Positions 7,974 to 15,770 of a stretch of DNA of 26,373 nt are shown piece after piece. The notes below the pieces were generated by a model. The model was not told the DNA's origin, ran no database searches, and saw only the letters and a list, made by a program, of their open reading frames with translations. A program made the position numbers and the translations under genes. How positions within the stretch are numbered: position 1 is the stretch's first letter; every line of letters starts with the position of its first letter. The stretch spans positions 1-26,373 of the forward strand of contig URQP01000023.1 of assembly GCA_900550025.1 (NCBI GenBank), given 5' to 3'. This stretch comes from an uncultured Porphyromonadaceae bacterium. GTDB lineage: Bacteria; Bacteroidota; Bacteroidia; Bacteroidales; Muribaculaceae.

Positions 7974-8528
7974 ATGCAAACCGTCAACATAGCCGTAACG
8001 ACACGCGACACGATGCTTGCCATCGGGCTGAAGCATCTGATACGCAATCTATTCGACATCAAGGTTTCTGTTTCCTGTCCGTCAAGAGGGAAAGAGACAT
8101 CAGACCTCGCAAATGCCGACCTCATAATAACCGACAGCGAATGCTTCACTGCAAACCCGGGATTCTTCATCCCGCGCCGCAGCCGCACCCTGATAATAGC
8201 CTCCACGAGCATCTGCGACGACAACAACGGAATGCTGCTTGACCGCTACGCTGACGAGGCCACTTTGATAACACGGCTCACGGAAGCCATCAGCCAAGCC
8301 CACGACACATCGAACACAGGCAACGAACTGTCGCAGCGGGAAATCGACGTACTGGCTCAAGTGGCAAGCGGGCACACCAACAAAGAGATTGCCGACAATC
8401 TCAATATCAGCGTGAATACCGTATTGACCCACCGCAAGAACATCACCGCCAAGCTCGGAATAAAAAGCGTCTCAGGCCTCAGCGTCTACGCCATTATGAA
8501 CGGCTATATCAGCAACACCGACCTCTAA
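7974..8528 (+). CDS. LuxR/NarL-type regulator with degenerate receiver
   Basis: This is a 184-residue DNA-binding protein. Residues about 115-180 are a clear LuxR C-terminal helix-turn-helix (ELSQREIDVLAQVASGHTNKEIADNLNISVNTVLTHRKNI). Residues 1-105 have the outline of a response-regulator receiver: beta strand NIAVTTRDTML, then ADLIITD with D54 at the phosphoacceptor position. The acidic pair before beta-1 is reduced to one Asp and the rest is weakly conserved, so it may be a pseudo-receiver. It is the last gene of the run and probably works with the DUF542 protein 11 bp upstream. Targets are unknown. Confidence 0.85.
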   Translation: MQTVNIAVTTRDTMLAIGLKHLIRNLFDIKVSVSCPSRGKETSDLANADLIITDSECFTANPGFFIPRRSRTLIIASTSICDDNNGMLLDRYADEATLITRLTEAISQAHDTSNTGNELSQREIDVLAQVASGHTNKEIADNLNISVNTVLTHRKNITAKLGIKSVSGLSVYAIMNGYISNTDL

Positions 8529-8560
8529 GCCGATTTAAGCGAGATATCTAAAAATAAGAC

Positions 8561-8770
8561 CTACGACTCCAACTCGGCAAGGATTTTCTTCAATTCCTCG
8601 TCGGTAGTAAGGAGTTTTGCCTTGCATATTTTCAAAAGTTCGAGAGAGCGCGACGTGTATTTCGACAGATTGTCGATGCTGCAATTCTCGCCCTGCATCT
8701 CTTTCACTATCGTTTCCAACTCGGCAATCGCCTGAGAATATGTCATTTTTTCCAATTCCTGATTTTCCAT
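8561..8770 (-). CDS. xseB: exodeoxyribonuclease VII small subunit
   Basis: XseB coats the helical arm of XseA, several copies per large subunit, and both form exonuclease VII, which degrades single-stranded DNA in both directions during repair. The 69-residue length and the motif MTYSQAIAELETIVKEMQ are diagnostic. The gene follows xseA by 17 bp on the same strand and converges on the LuxR-type gene with about 30 bp between, where I see no strong terminator. Confidence 0.93.
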   Translation of the reverse strand: MENQELEKMTYSQAIAELETIVKEMQGENCSIDNLSKYTSRSLELLKICKAKLLTTDEELKKILAELES

Positions 8771-8787
8771 AATATAATTGCATTAAC

Positions 8788-10083
8788 TTATTTCACTTCA
8801 GATACGACTTTGCCCGAAGCAAAGCGGGTTTCAATCACGTCGCCTTTTGAGAGAGAAGAAGCATCCGTCACAACCCGGCCGTTAGCCACTGTCAACGAAT
8901 AACCGCGCCGCAGCACCCTTTCCGGCGACAACAGCTCAACCTGCTTCTCAAGCGCCTGCACACGCATACGCTCACGAAGCATGCACTGCCCCGCGGCAAC
9001 CGAAACACGTTCTCCCCATGATTTCAAATCCTTGCTGGCCGATTCCACCCTCGTATGCGCACGGAGCGGAATGGCATTCACATAATTCTGCAACAATGAC
9101 TTATTACGGACAATCACGTTACCGGCCACCAACGGTATGGTACCAGTATAATAAGCCAACTGCTGGCGCGCCGACGCAATCATCTCCGATGCCATATCGG
9201 CAATCATGTCGGAAACGGCGTTCAAAGCGTCCAATGCCGACTGCGCCCTGCCGACAAGCCATTCCGCCGCCGCAGTCGGAGTCTTGACCCTCACGTTGGC
9301 CACCTCGTCGAGCACCGTGGTGTCGCGGTCGTGCCCTATGCCGACAATAACCGGCAACGGAAATTGCGCCACATTGGCAGCCAGCTCATAATTGTCGAAA
9401 GCGTTAAGCTCCGAAGTAGCCCCGCCGCCACGGATAATCACCACACAGTCGAACAAACCGGCATTCGCATATATCCTGTTCAACGCCGCAATTATGGACA
9501 CAGCAGTAGTCGCCCCCTGCATAGCGGCCGGAAAAAGGCACGTATAGAATTTCAATCCCGCCTGATTGCCATGCAACTGGTCCATAAAATCGCCGTACCC
9601 GGCAGCCGTACCGGCCGAAATCACGGCTATGCGCTGCGGCACCGGAGGCATCGCCAATTCCTTATTAAGATTAATGATTCCCTCGCGCTTCAAACGGTTG
9701 ATTATCTCCATACGCTGCCTTGCCATATCGCCGAGAGTGTATGTCGGGTTGATGTCGGTTATCACAAGCGAATAGCCGAACTGCTCATGGAAGTTCGCGT
9801 TCACCTCAACCATCACCTTCAGCCCATTGCCGAAAGCCTGTCCGGTAGCAGCCTCGAAAGTATGGCGCAACACCGCGAAACGGCTTGCCCATATTATAGC
9901 CCTCGCCTTGGCCTCGGTAAGGCCGCTGTCAGGATTTTTCTGCACAAGCTCCATATAGCAATGGTTGCGCACCATCACATCGCTCGTCTCAGCAACTACC
10001 CAGCACCGTTGCACCGAAGCGTCGTGCAACAAACGGTTCACCCTGCGGTTGAATTCCAATAACGTTATAGCCGTTTCACCCAT
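8788..10083 (-). CDS. xseA: exodeoxyribonuclease VII large subunit
   Basis: This is the catalytic subunit of exonuclease VII, 431 residues. An OB-fold occupies about 5-100 and the nuclease domain follows, with IAVISAGTAAGYGDF, VVIIRGGGATSELNAFDN and IVGIGHDRDTTVLDEVANVRVKTPTAAAE all matching the family. The C-terminal coiled region binds XseB. An upstream in-frame ATG at 10272 would add 63 residues unlike the family and would run through the promoter and operator region. I therefore chose ATG at 10083, which opens MGETAITLLEFNRRV. Transcription starts just upstream and continues into xseB. Confidence 0.95.
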   Translation of the reverse strand: MGETAITLLEFNRRVNRLLHDASVQRCWVVAETSDVMVRNHCYMELVQKNPDSGLTEAKARAIIWASRFAVLRHTFEAATGQAFGNGLKVMVEVNANFHEQFGYSLVITDINPTYTLGDMARQRMEIINRLKREGIINLNKELAMPPVPQRIAVISAGTAAGYGDFMDQLHGNQAGLKFYTCLFPAAMQGATTAVSIIAALNRIYANAGLFDCVVIIRGGGATSELNAFDNYELAANVAQFPLPVIVGIGHDRDTTVLDEVANVRVKTPTAAAEWLVGRAQSALDALNAVSDMIADMASEMIASARQQLAYYTGTIPLVAGNVIVRNKSLLQNYVNAIPLRAHTRVESASKDLKSWGERVSVAAGQCMLRERMRVQALEKQVELLSPERVLRRGYSLTVANGRVVTDASSLSKGDVIETRFASGKVVSEVK

Positions 10084-10100
10084 TTCGTCAAAAATATCCC

Positions 10101-10131
10101 CAAAGTTATAAAAACACGTCCTATTCCACAA
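10101..10131 (-). promoter_or_regulatory. xseAB promoter
   Basis: On the minus strand TTG (10129-10131) and TAACTTTG (10101-10108) are separated by 20 nt, fitting the Bacteroidales pattern. The predicted start near 10094 gives a leader of about 11 nt and supports the xseA start at 10083. Confidence 0.6.
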
Positions 10132-10167
10132 TTTTACACCTGCCTCATACGCATTTCTCCTTAAATC

Positions 10168-10246
10168 GCACCAGAAAAGTGCAAAATTAGCCGCATATTG
10201 CACAAAACCTGTGCAATTTTGCCAGTTTTCTGCACCAAATACGTGC
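10168..10246. promoter_or_regulatory. three phased palindromic operator-like sites
   Basis: The palindrome GCAC-N7-GTGC occurs at 10168-10182, 10200-10214 and 10232-10246. Successive copies are offset by exactly 32 bp, about three helical turns. Sites 2 and 3 extend to TGCAC-N7-GTGCA, and all three are followed by an A/T tract close to AAAATT. The third copy covers the -33 region of the ATPase promoter, so a bound protein would probably repress that gene. A further GCAC half-site overlaps the -7 box (10262-10265). Equal spacing on one DNA face implies cooperative binding. The regulator is unknown. Confidence 0.7.
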
Positions 10247-10254
10247 AAATTAAT

Positions 10255-10262
10255 TATATTTG
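10255..10262 (+). promoter_or_regulatory. -7 box of the COG1373 ATPase gene
   Basis: TATATTTG matches TAnnTTTG. No good TTTG lies 19-21 nt upstream; that space is taken by the third palindrome. The start near 10269 places ATG 10281 about 12 nt into the transcript and rules out the in-frame ATG at 10260, which overlaps the box. Confidence 0.55.
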
Positions 10263-10280
10263 CACAAAACAAACACTGAT

Positions 10281-11450
10281 ATGAACGATTTATATGAATT
10301 TTTCAACCGAAAATTGAGCAAAACGCCGACAACATTCCTGCGGTATAAATATCATCAAATCAAATGGAACGGACGGTTTTTCGCCATTGTGGGACCACGC
10401 GGCGTAGGAAAATCGACAATGCTGCTGCAATACATCAAATTAAATCTCGATACAGCCGACACTTTATACGTATCCGCCGACCATCTATATTTTTCAAGAC
10501 ACAAACTCGTGGAACTGGCTGACTTTTTTGCCAAAATGGGAGGGAAGCATCTGTTCATCGATGAAATTCACAAATACAACGACTGGTCAAGAGAATTGAA
10601 ACAAATCTATGACAGCTTCGACGATTTGCAAATCGTCGTATCAGGCTCATCAATCCTCGACATCTACAAAGGTCTTGCCGACCTCAGCCGCCGTATGCCT
10701 GTATATGAAATGCAAGGGCTTTCATTCCGCGAATACCTGCATCTTTTCCATAATATAAAAGTACCTGCCTATAATATCGACCAAATTCTATCGAATAAAG
10801 TATCACTCCCGGGAATTGACCATCCCCTTCCGCTTTTCCGCGATTATCTCCGACGTGGATACTACCCGTTCGGGAATGATGAAGAGTTCGAGTTAGAACT
10901 GATGCAAGTCGTCAACCAGACTATGGAAACCGACATTCCGCAATATCTCCGGACAAACATATCAATCGGCAGAAAACTAAAAAGCCTGATGATGGTAATC
11001 GCAAAAAGCGTTCCCTTCAAACCTGTAATGCAAAAATTGGCGGAAGCAACCGGAATAAGCAGAAACGACATTTCAGATTATCTTACTTATATGGAAAAAG
11101 TAGGTATGATAGCACAACTCCGGAATGCCACAGGCGGCATACGCAGTTTGGGTAAAGTAGAGAAACTTTATATCGACAATACAAATCTAATTTACACGTT
11201 AGCTCCTGACAATGCAGATACCGGCAATGTGCGCGAAACTTTCTTTATGAACCAAATGAGAGTAATGAACGAAATACTAAGTTCTTCCACAGCCGATTTT
11301 GAAATCGGCAATAAAATTTTTGAAATAGGTGGCCGTAAAAAAGGGCAGAAACAACTACAGAACGCCTCAGAAGGCTACATCGTGAAAGACGACATAGAAA
11401 GCGGCTATGCCAACGTAGTCCCCCTTTGGGCGTTCGGCCTGAATTATTAG
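10281..11450 (+). CDS. COG1373/DUF4143-type AAA ATPase
   Basis: The protein has 389 residues. An AAA_14-type ATPase fills about 1-160: Walker A GPRGVGKST (38-46), Walker B HLFIDEIH (90-97) and sensor-1-like VVSGSS (119-124). A winged-helix-like segment lies at about 245-285 (LAEATGISRNDISDYLTYMEKVGMI). The C-terminal DUF4143-type domain ends in the typical GRKKGQKQ...GYIVKDDIE...PLWAFGLNY and resembles a PD-(D/E)xK nuclease fold. The biological role of this widespread family is not settled. The gene looks more AT-rich than xseA and pheS on either side, which hints at later acquisition. Its winged helix and the operator array upstream make autoregulation possible (inference). Confidence 0.85.
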   Translation: MNDLYEFFNRKLSKTPTTFLRYKYHQIKWNGRFFAIVGPRGVGKSTMLLQYIKLNLDTADTLYVSADHLYFSRHKLVELADFFAKMGGKHLFIDEIHKYNDWSRELKQIYDSFDDLQIVVSGSSILDIYKGLADLSRRMPVYEMQGLSFREYLHLFHNIKVPAYNIDQILSNKVSLPGIDHPLPLFRDYLRRGYYPFGNDEEFELELMQVVNQTMETDIPQYLRTNISIGRKLKSLMMVIAKSVPFKPVMQKLAEATGISRNDISDYLTYMEKVGMIAQLRNATGGIRSLGKVEKLYIDNTNLIYTLAPDNADTGNVRETFFMNQMRVMNEILSSSTADFEIGNKIFEIGGRKKGQKQLQNASEGYIVKDDIESGYANVVPLWAFGLNY

Positions 11451-11468
11451 AACTCCAACAGCAAGCTC

Positions 11469-11499
11469 TTTGCATTGCTCTCAACTTTCACTATCTTCT
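11469..11499 (+). repeat. degenerate duplicate of the pheS promoter
   Basis: The 22 bases at 11476-11497 match 11560-11581 at 20 positions, including a shared 13-mer CTTTCACTATCTT. The upstream copy has TTTG (11469-11472) but TATCTTCT in place of the -7 TATCTTTG, with a 19-nt spacer. It looks like a tandem duplication of promoter DNA in which one copy has decayed. Confidence 0.5.
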
Positions 11500-11551
11500 A
11501 AATAAGACAGGAGGCGGCTCGGCATAATCGAATCTGAAAACTACGTTTTCA

Positions 11552-11583
11552 TTTGCTTCTGCTCTCGCCTTTCACTATCTTTG
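11552..11583 (+). promoter_or_regulatory. pheS promoter
   Basis: TTTG (11552-11555) and TATCTTTG (11576-11583) are separated by 20 nt, a full match to the Bacteroidales pattern. The predicted start near 11590 lies 17 nt before the pheS ATG. Confidence 0.75.
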
Positions 11584-11606
11584 CACATTGAAATAAACAA
11601 ATAGCA

Positions 11607-12626
11607 ATGTTAGAGAAAATAGATAGCCTTAGGGCTGCAATCGAAGCACTTACGGCAGCCAACAAGGAAGAGGTGGAAGCCCTGCGCATAAAATATCTGA
11701 GCAAGAAAGGCGAGATTTCGCTTTTGTTCAACGATTTCCGAAATGTCCCTAACGAGCAGAAAAAAGAAATCGGCCAGAAGCTGAACGAGCTTAAAAACCT
11801 TGCCACAGAGAAAATCAACAATCTGCGCGAAGCCGTAGAAGACAAGCAAGATGACGGAAACGAAATAGACCTCACACGCTCGGCATCGCCGTTGCGCTTA
11901 GGCCGCCGCCATCCCATATCCTTAGTGAGGGAAGAAATCATATCGATATTCTCACGGTTGGGCTTCACGATTGCCGAAGGACCGGAAGTGGAGGACGACT
12001 GGCACGTGTTCTCGTCGCTTAATTTTGCGGCCGACCATCCGGCACGCGATATGCAGGACACATTCTTCATACAGCGCAATCCTGACGTGCTGCTGCGTAC
12101 ACATACATCATCCGTGCAATCACGTGTCATGACTTCGACAGAACCGCCGATACGCATCATCTGTCCGGGCAGAGTTTACAGAAACGAAGCCATCTCGGCA
12201 CGCGCGCATTGCTTCTTCCATCAGGTGGAAGCCCTCTATATAGACAAGAACGTGTCGTTCGCCGACCTGAAACAGACGCTGCTCTACTTTGCACGCGAGA
12301 TGTTCGGACAAGGCACGGAGATACGCCTCCGTCCGTCGTACTTCCCATTCACCGAGCCGTCGGCCGAAATGGACATATCCTGCCATATCTGCGGCGGAAA
12401 GGGATGCGCTTTCTGCAAGCACACCGGATGGGTGGAAATACTCGGATGCGGTATGGTCGACCCCAATGTGCTCGACGCATGCGGAATCGACAGCAAAAAA
12501 TACTCCGGCTATGCGCTCGGCATAGGAATAGAGCGCATTACCAACTTGAAATACAGAGTGAAGGACTTGCGCATGTTCTCCGAAAACGATGTGCGGTTCC
12601 TTGACGAATTCGAGGCGGTACATTAA
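11607..12626 (+). CDS. pheS: phenylalanyl-tRNA synthetase alpha subunit
   Basis: PheS is the catalytic chain of the (alpha-beta)2 enzyme that charges tRNA-Phe. It has 339 residues, the usual length. Residues 1-85 form the N-terminal coiled coil that contacts tRNA. The class II core follows, with motif 2 RVYRNEAISARAHCFFHQVE (189-208) and motif 3 GIGIERI (305-311). A zinc knuckle C259-C262-C267-C270 is inserted in the core, a feature of some lineages including Bacteroidota. pheT is not next to it; nth follows, so the two subunits are encoded apart here. Confidence 0.98.
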   Translation: MLEKIDSLRAAIEALTAANKEEVEALRIKYLSKKGEISLLFNDFRNVPNEQKKEIGQKLNELKNLATEKINNLREAVEDKQDDGNEIDLTRSASPLRLGRRHPISLVREEIISIFSRLGFTIAEGPEVEDDWHVFSSLNFAADHPARDMQDTFFIQRNPDVLLRTHTSSVQSRVMTSTEPPIRIICPGRVYRNEAISARAHCFFHQVEALYIDKNVSFADLKQTLLYFAREMFGQGTEIRLRPSYFPFTEPSAEMDISCHICGGKGCAFCKHTGWVEILGCGMVDPNVLDACGIDSKKYSGYALGIGIERITNLKYRVKDLRMFSENDVRFLDEFEAVH

Positions 12627-12627
12627 T

Positions 12628-12692
12628 AAAGGTTATAGGTTAAGGATTACAGGTTATACGACCTTACTGACTTTTTAAAGGTTATTGGTTAT
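12628..12692. repeat. short GGTTAT-type direct repeats
   Basis: AAAGGTTATAGGTTA (12628-12642) recurs as AAAGGTTATTGGTTA (12677-12691) with one mismatch, and AGGTTATA appears again at 12651-12658. They fill most of the 93 bp between pheS and nth. Such GGTTA-rich strings occur as intergenic repeats in Bacteroidales (recollection). I see no promoter or terminator in this gap. Confidence 0.45.
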
Positions 12693-12719
12693 ATAGACAT
12701 ACGTCCATACAATAATTAT

Positions 12720-13373
12720 ATGACTGTAAAAGAACGGTACGAAGGAATAATCAACTGGTTTACAAAGAATATGCCGGTAGCTGAAACGGAATTGCATTAT
12801 GGCAATCCGTTTCAGTTGCTTGTAGCCGTCATCTTGTCGGCACAATGCACCGACAAACGCGTGAACATCGTCACGCCGCCCCTGTTCCGCGACTATCCTA
12901 CTCCGGAAGCGATGGCCGCTGCAAGCCCTGAGACAATTTTCGAATACATCAAGAGCGTGACTTTCCCGAACAACAAGTCGAAATCGCTGGTCGGGGCGGC
13001 AAAGATGCTTATTGAAAAATATGGAGGGAAAGTGCCTTCGACAATGGACGAACTGATAAAACTGCCGGGCGTGGGACGGAAGACTGCCAACGTGATGCTC
13101 GCCGTAGTTTTCGACAAGCCGGCAATGGCCGTCGACACCCACGTATTCCGTGTGTCGAACCGCATAGGGCTAACCGACAACTCCAAAACGCCGTTAGAGA
13201 CAGAAAAGACGCTCGTGAAGAATTTCCCTCAGGAACTTCTCCCGAAAGCCCACCACTGGCTGATATTGCACGGACGCTATGTATGCACGGCCCGCAAGCC
13301 GAAATGCGCGGAATGTGGCATCACGCCATTCTGCAAATATTACAAAGAGCATCCGCTGGACACCCAAAAATAA
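12720..13373 (+). CDS. nth: endonuclease III
   Basis: Nth is the base-excision-repair glycosylase and AP lyase that removes oxidised pyrimidines. It has 217 residues. The helix-hairpin-helix LPGVGRKTA (115-123) carries the catalytic lysine K121, and D139 lies in VDTHVFRVSNR. The [4Fe-4S] cluster motif C-X6-C-X2-C-X5-C is complete at C189, C196, C199 and C205. Length and motif spacing are standard. It follows pheS after a 93-bp repeat-bearing gap and precedes the TRIC-type gene by 12 bp, so it is probably cotranscribed with what follows. Confidence 0.97.
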   Translation: MTVKERYEGIINWFTKNMPVAETELHYGNPFQLLVAVILSAQCTDKRVNIVTPPLFRDYPTPEAMAAASPETIFEYIKSVTFPNNKSKSLVGAAKMLIEKYGGKVPSTMDELIKLPGVGRKTANVMLAVVFDKPAMAVDTHVFRVSNRIGLTDNSKTPLETEKTLVKNFPQELLPKAHHWLILHGRYVCTARKPKCAECGITPFCKYYKEHPLDTQK

Positions 13374-13385
13374 CATCCGCACAAA

Positions 13386-13997
13386 ATGGAATCCACTTTG
13401 CTGCTGATAATAGAAATCGTAGGAACAATCGCTTTCGCCATAAGCGGGATACGTCTCGCCGCAGCCAAGAAATTCGACTGGTTCGGCGCATACATCGTGG
13501 GACTTGTCACCGCTATCGGCGGAGGGACACTGCGCGACATATTGCTCGACACCACCCCATTCTGGATGGAAAACGGATGGTATCTCGCTGTCACGGGCAT
13601 TTCGCTCGCCTATGTGATATTGTTCCGCAAGCAGCTTGTAAGGCTCAACAGTACATTCTTCTTTTTCGACACAATCGGACTCGCCCTGTTCGTGGTGATA
13701 GGCATACAAAAAACGATAGCTTTCGGCTATCCTATGTGGATTGCGGTAGTGATGGGCACTATCACAGGAGCCTTCGGAGGAGTGGTAAGGGACATACTAA
13801 TCAACGAAGTGCCTCTAATTTTCCGCAAGGATGTCTACGGAACAGCTTGCATCGCCGGCGGACTGATTTACTGGATAATGATTTTGGCAGGCGCATCGCC
13901 GGCCGCACAGCAGCTTACGTGTGCGGCAGCTGTGATATTGATACGCCTGCTCGCCGTGAAATACAACTGGTCGATACCGGTATTACACAATAATTGA
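13386..13997 (+). CDS. TRIC/UPF0126-family membrane channel
   Basis: This is a 203-residue integral inner-membrane protein of the trimeric intracellular cation channel family (formerly UPF0126; E. coli YadS/YicG). The family's internal duplication is visible: AIGGGTLRDILL (44-54) and AFGGVVRDILIN (129-140), each in a three-helix unit, with a seventh helix at the end. Bacterial members conduct monovalent cations, and some are linked to glycine transport; which applies here cannot be read from sequence. It lies 12 bp after nth and 7 bp before the GtrA gene. Confidence 0.9.
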   Translation: MESTLLLIIEIVGTIAFAISGIRLAAAKKFDWFGAYIVGLVTAIGGGTLRDILLDTTPFWMENGWYLAVTGISLAYVILFRKQLVRLNSTFFFFDTIGLALFVVIGIQKTIAFGYPMWIAVVMGTITGAFGGVVRDILINEVPLIFRKDVYGTACIAGGLIYWIMILAGASPAAQQLTCAAAVILIRLLAVKYNWSIPVLHNN

Positions 13998-14004
13998 ACG
14001 AACT

Positions 14005-14454
14005 ATGAACGAAGCTAAACGGACAACAATACAACTGATAAAATACGGCGTAATCGGAGCCGGCAACACACTAATCACACTCATAGCATTCTACCTGCTG
14101 AACACTGTTGCCGGCCTGCCGGAGAATTTTGCCAATGCCGTAGGATACGTTCTCGGTGTGATAAACAGTTTCTTATGGAACCGCAATTGGGTGTTCAAGA
14201 CAAAGAGCGACTGGAAGAAAGAAGCCGTATTGTTCTGCATAGGTTTTCTCATTTGCTTCGGACTGCAATTCGCGCTTTTCAACTACCTGCTCTCCCATAC
14301 GGACTTAAAAGACATGGAAATAGCATGGCTGCCTATGAAAAATACGGGCGAAAATATCGCAATGTGCATCAGTATGGTTGTCTACACATTGGCCAACTAC
14401 TGCTATAACCGCTTCATCACATTCAAGACGAAATCAGAAAAATGCAGCAAGTAA
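14005..14454 (+). CDS. GtrA-family membrane protein
   Basis: This 149-residue protein has four predicted membrane helices and the GtrA/DPMS-like opening IQLIKYGVIGAGNTLITLIAFYLLN. The Asn-rich second helix pair (GYVLGVINSFLWNRNWVFK) and the closing YCYNRFITFK are characteristic. Family members help move or present polyprenyl-phosphate-linked sugars for cell-surface glycan synthesis. The next gene starts 13 bp before this one ends and encodes a GT-C-like transferase that could use such a carrier. Confidence 0.88.
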   Translation: MNEAKRTTIQLIKYGVIGAGNTLITLIAFYLLNTVAGLPENFANAVGYVLGVINSFLWNRNWVFKTKSDWKKEAVLFCIGFLICFGLQFALFNYLLSHTDLKDMEIAWLPMKNTGENIAMCISMVVYTLANYCYNRFITFKTKSEKCSK

Positions 14455-15770
14455 AAGCACAATATTCCCTGCTTGCACTGCTACTGGCCACCACCATAGC
14501 CGTGATTTTCCCGGCATTAGGCCGTGTCGGCCTCCAGCCCGACGAGCTGCTCATAGCCGACCTGTCGAGACAATTCTCGTCGTCGGGAGTAAACAGCGTG
14601 TTCGACGGCTACGGGACTGATTTCCCGGGCAATTTCTATGCCTATTTGGTCTCTCTCATCCAGAACTCGCTATATTTGCCCGATACGTTGGCCGTAAGGC
14701 TTCCGTCGGCCGTCATAATAACGTTGCTGACATTAGGACTATTCCAGTTCCGGGGGAAAAACGAAACACTCAACAAGGCGTTCCTCGCCGCCCTGCTATT
14801 CCTTTCAAGCTACACGGTAAGCACGCTCGCCTACCATGCAAATGCCGTAACGGTAATGGCACTGTTTTTCATTTTTTCTTTATCGGCACTCTATCACTGG
14901 ATAAAACAGCCGTCAGGCGAAAAAGGATGGTGGCTGATAGCAGCCACAGCCTGCTCGGCAATATTCATAGGGCTCATAGCCCCGGTCACGATTTTCGCTA
15001 TAGGCATTATCTTCCTCCTGCTGCAAGAAAACAGGAAATTCTCAAGAGCAATAAAAATTTCCCTGATGATTGCCGCCGCCACAATAATAGCCTACCTGAT
15101 TGTCCTGTTCATCACCAACGACAGGCAATCCGCCGACAACGTGCTGGGCATCAGGCAAGCTACCTGCCCCTTGGAAGAATACGGCAAACTCCACTCTTTC
15201 ATAGGGCATACGGTCTTTTCCATATTCCCATGGTCAGTGCCTATAATAGTAGCTTTAGGGTGGATTGCATGTAACCCGTCGTGGCTGCGCAACAAGTTCC
15301 TCGCACTGTCTCTTTTCAAACAGTTCGGTGTATTGGTATTCATAATATCCATCCCCACCTTGATAGCCGTCAACCGTCTTTCATTGGTGATGCTGCTTGC
15401 CTCGATATATTTCAATATGCCGATAATAAGCAGTTTCCTGCTGTCGCAAATACACAACCATTCCGTCACATGGCGCATAACAGGCGGCATTTTTGCAGCA
15501 CTTATAGCACTGCTCGCCTTAATGTTCATCGCCGCCAATTCAGGCATTTCCACCGGCTTTACAGGCATGGCTATGACACATACACAAGAATGGTCCGTAT
15601 GGAACATATCGCTGCTATGCTGCATCGCAGTTTCGCTATACACACTTTGGCGCAACCAGCGGACAATCCGGTTCAACAACCGTTACCTATATAACATAGT
15701 GATTCTTTATCTGCTTGCGCAGATTTTATACAAAGCGTTCATCAACCCATATCTTACCACTACACTATGA
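14442..15770 (+). CDS. multi-pass GT-C-type glycosyltransferase-like protein
   Basis: The 442 residues form about 11-12 hydrophobic helices, the layout of GT-C enzymes that use polyprenyl-phosphate sugars (ArnT/PMT-like). After the first helix comes a loop with QPDELLIADL (D34, E35, D40). In this class such a first-loop acidic motif is catalytic. The following SVFDGYGTDFPGNFYAYLVSL resembles the luminal part of this fold. The substrate is unknown. The start overlaps GtrA by 13 bp and the end overlaps the DUF4491 gene by 4 bp, so all three are probably translated together and work at the same membrane step. Confidence 0.65.
   Translation: MQQVKAQYSLLALLLATTIAVIFPALGRVGLQPDELLIADLSRQFSSSGVNSVFDGYGTDFPGNFYAYLVSLIQNSLYLPDTLAVRLPSAVIITLLTLGLFQFRGKNETLNKAFLAALLFLSSYTVSTLAYHANAVTVMALFFIFSLSALYHWIKQPSGEKGWWLIAATACSAIFIGLIAPVTIFAIGIIFLLLQENRKFSRAIKISLMIAAATIIAYLIVLFITNDRQSADNVLGIRQATCPLEEYGKLHSFIGHTVFSIFPWSVPIIVALGWIACNPSWLRNKFLALSLFKQFGVLVFIISIPTLIAVNRLSLVMLLASIYFNMPIISSFLLSQIHNHSVTWRITGGIFAALIALLALMFIAANSGISTGFTGMAMTHTQEWSVWNISLLCCIAVSLYTLWRNQRTIRFNNRYLYNIVILYLLAQILYKAFINPYLTTTL

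Noticed and set aside
10168..10246. CRISPR-like reading of the 32-bp periodic repeats
   Set aside because: Only three short dyads are conserved, not a full repeat of 28 or more bases, and no cas gene is present. Promoter overlap makes operators the better reading.
10084..10272. Longer xseA start at 10272
   Set aside because: The extra 63 residues would span the promoter and operator sites and do not resemble the family's OB-fold start.
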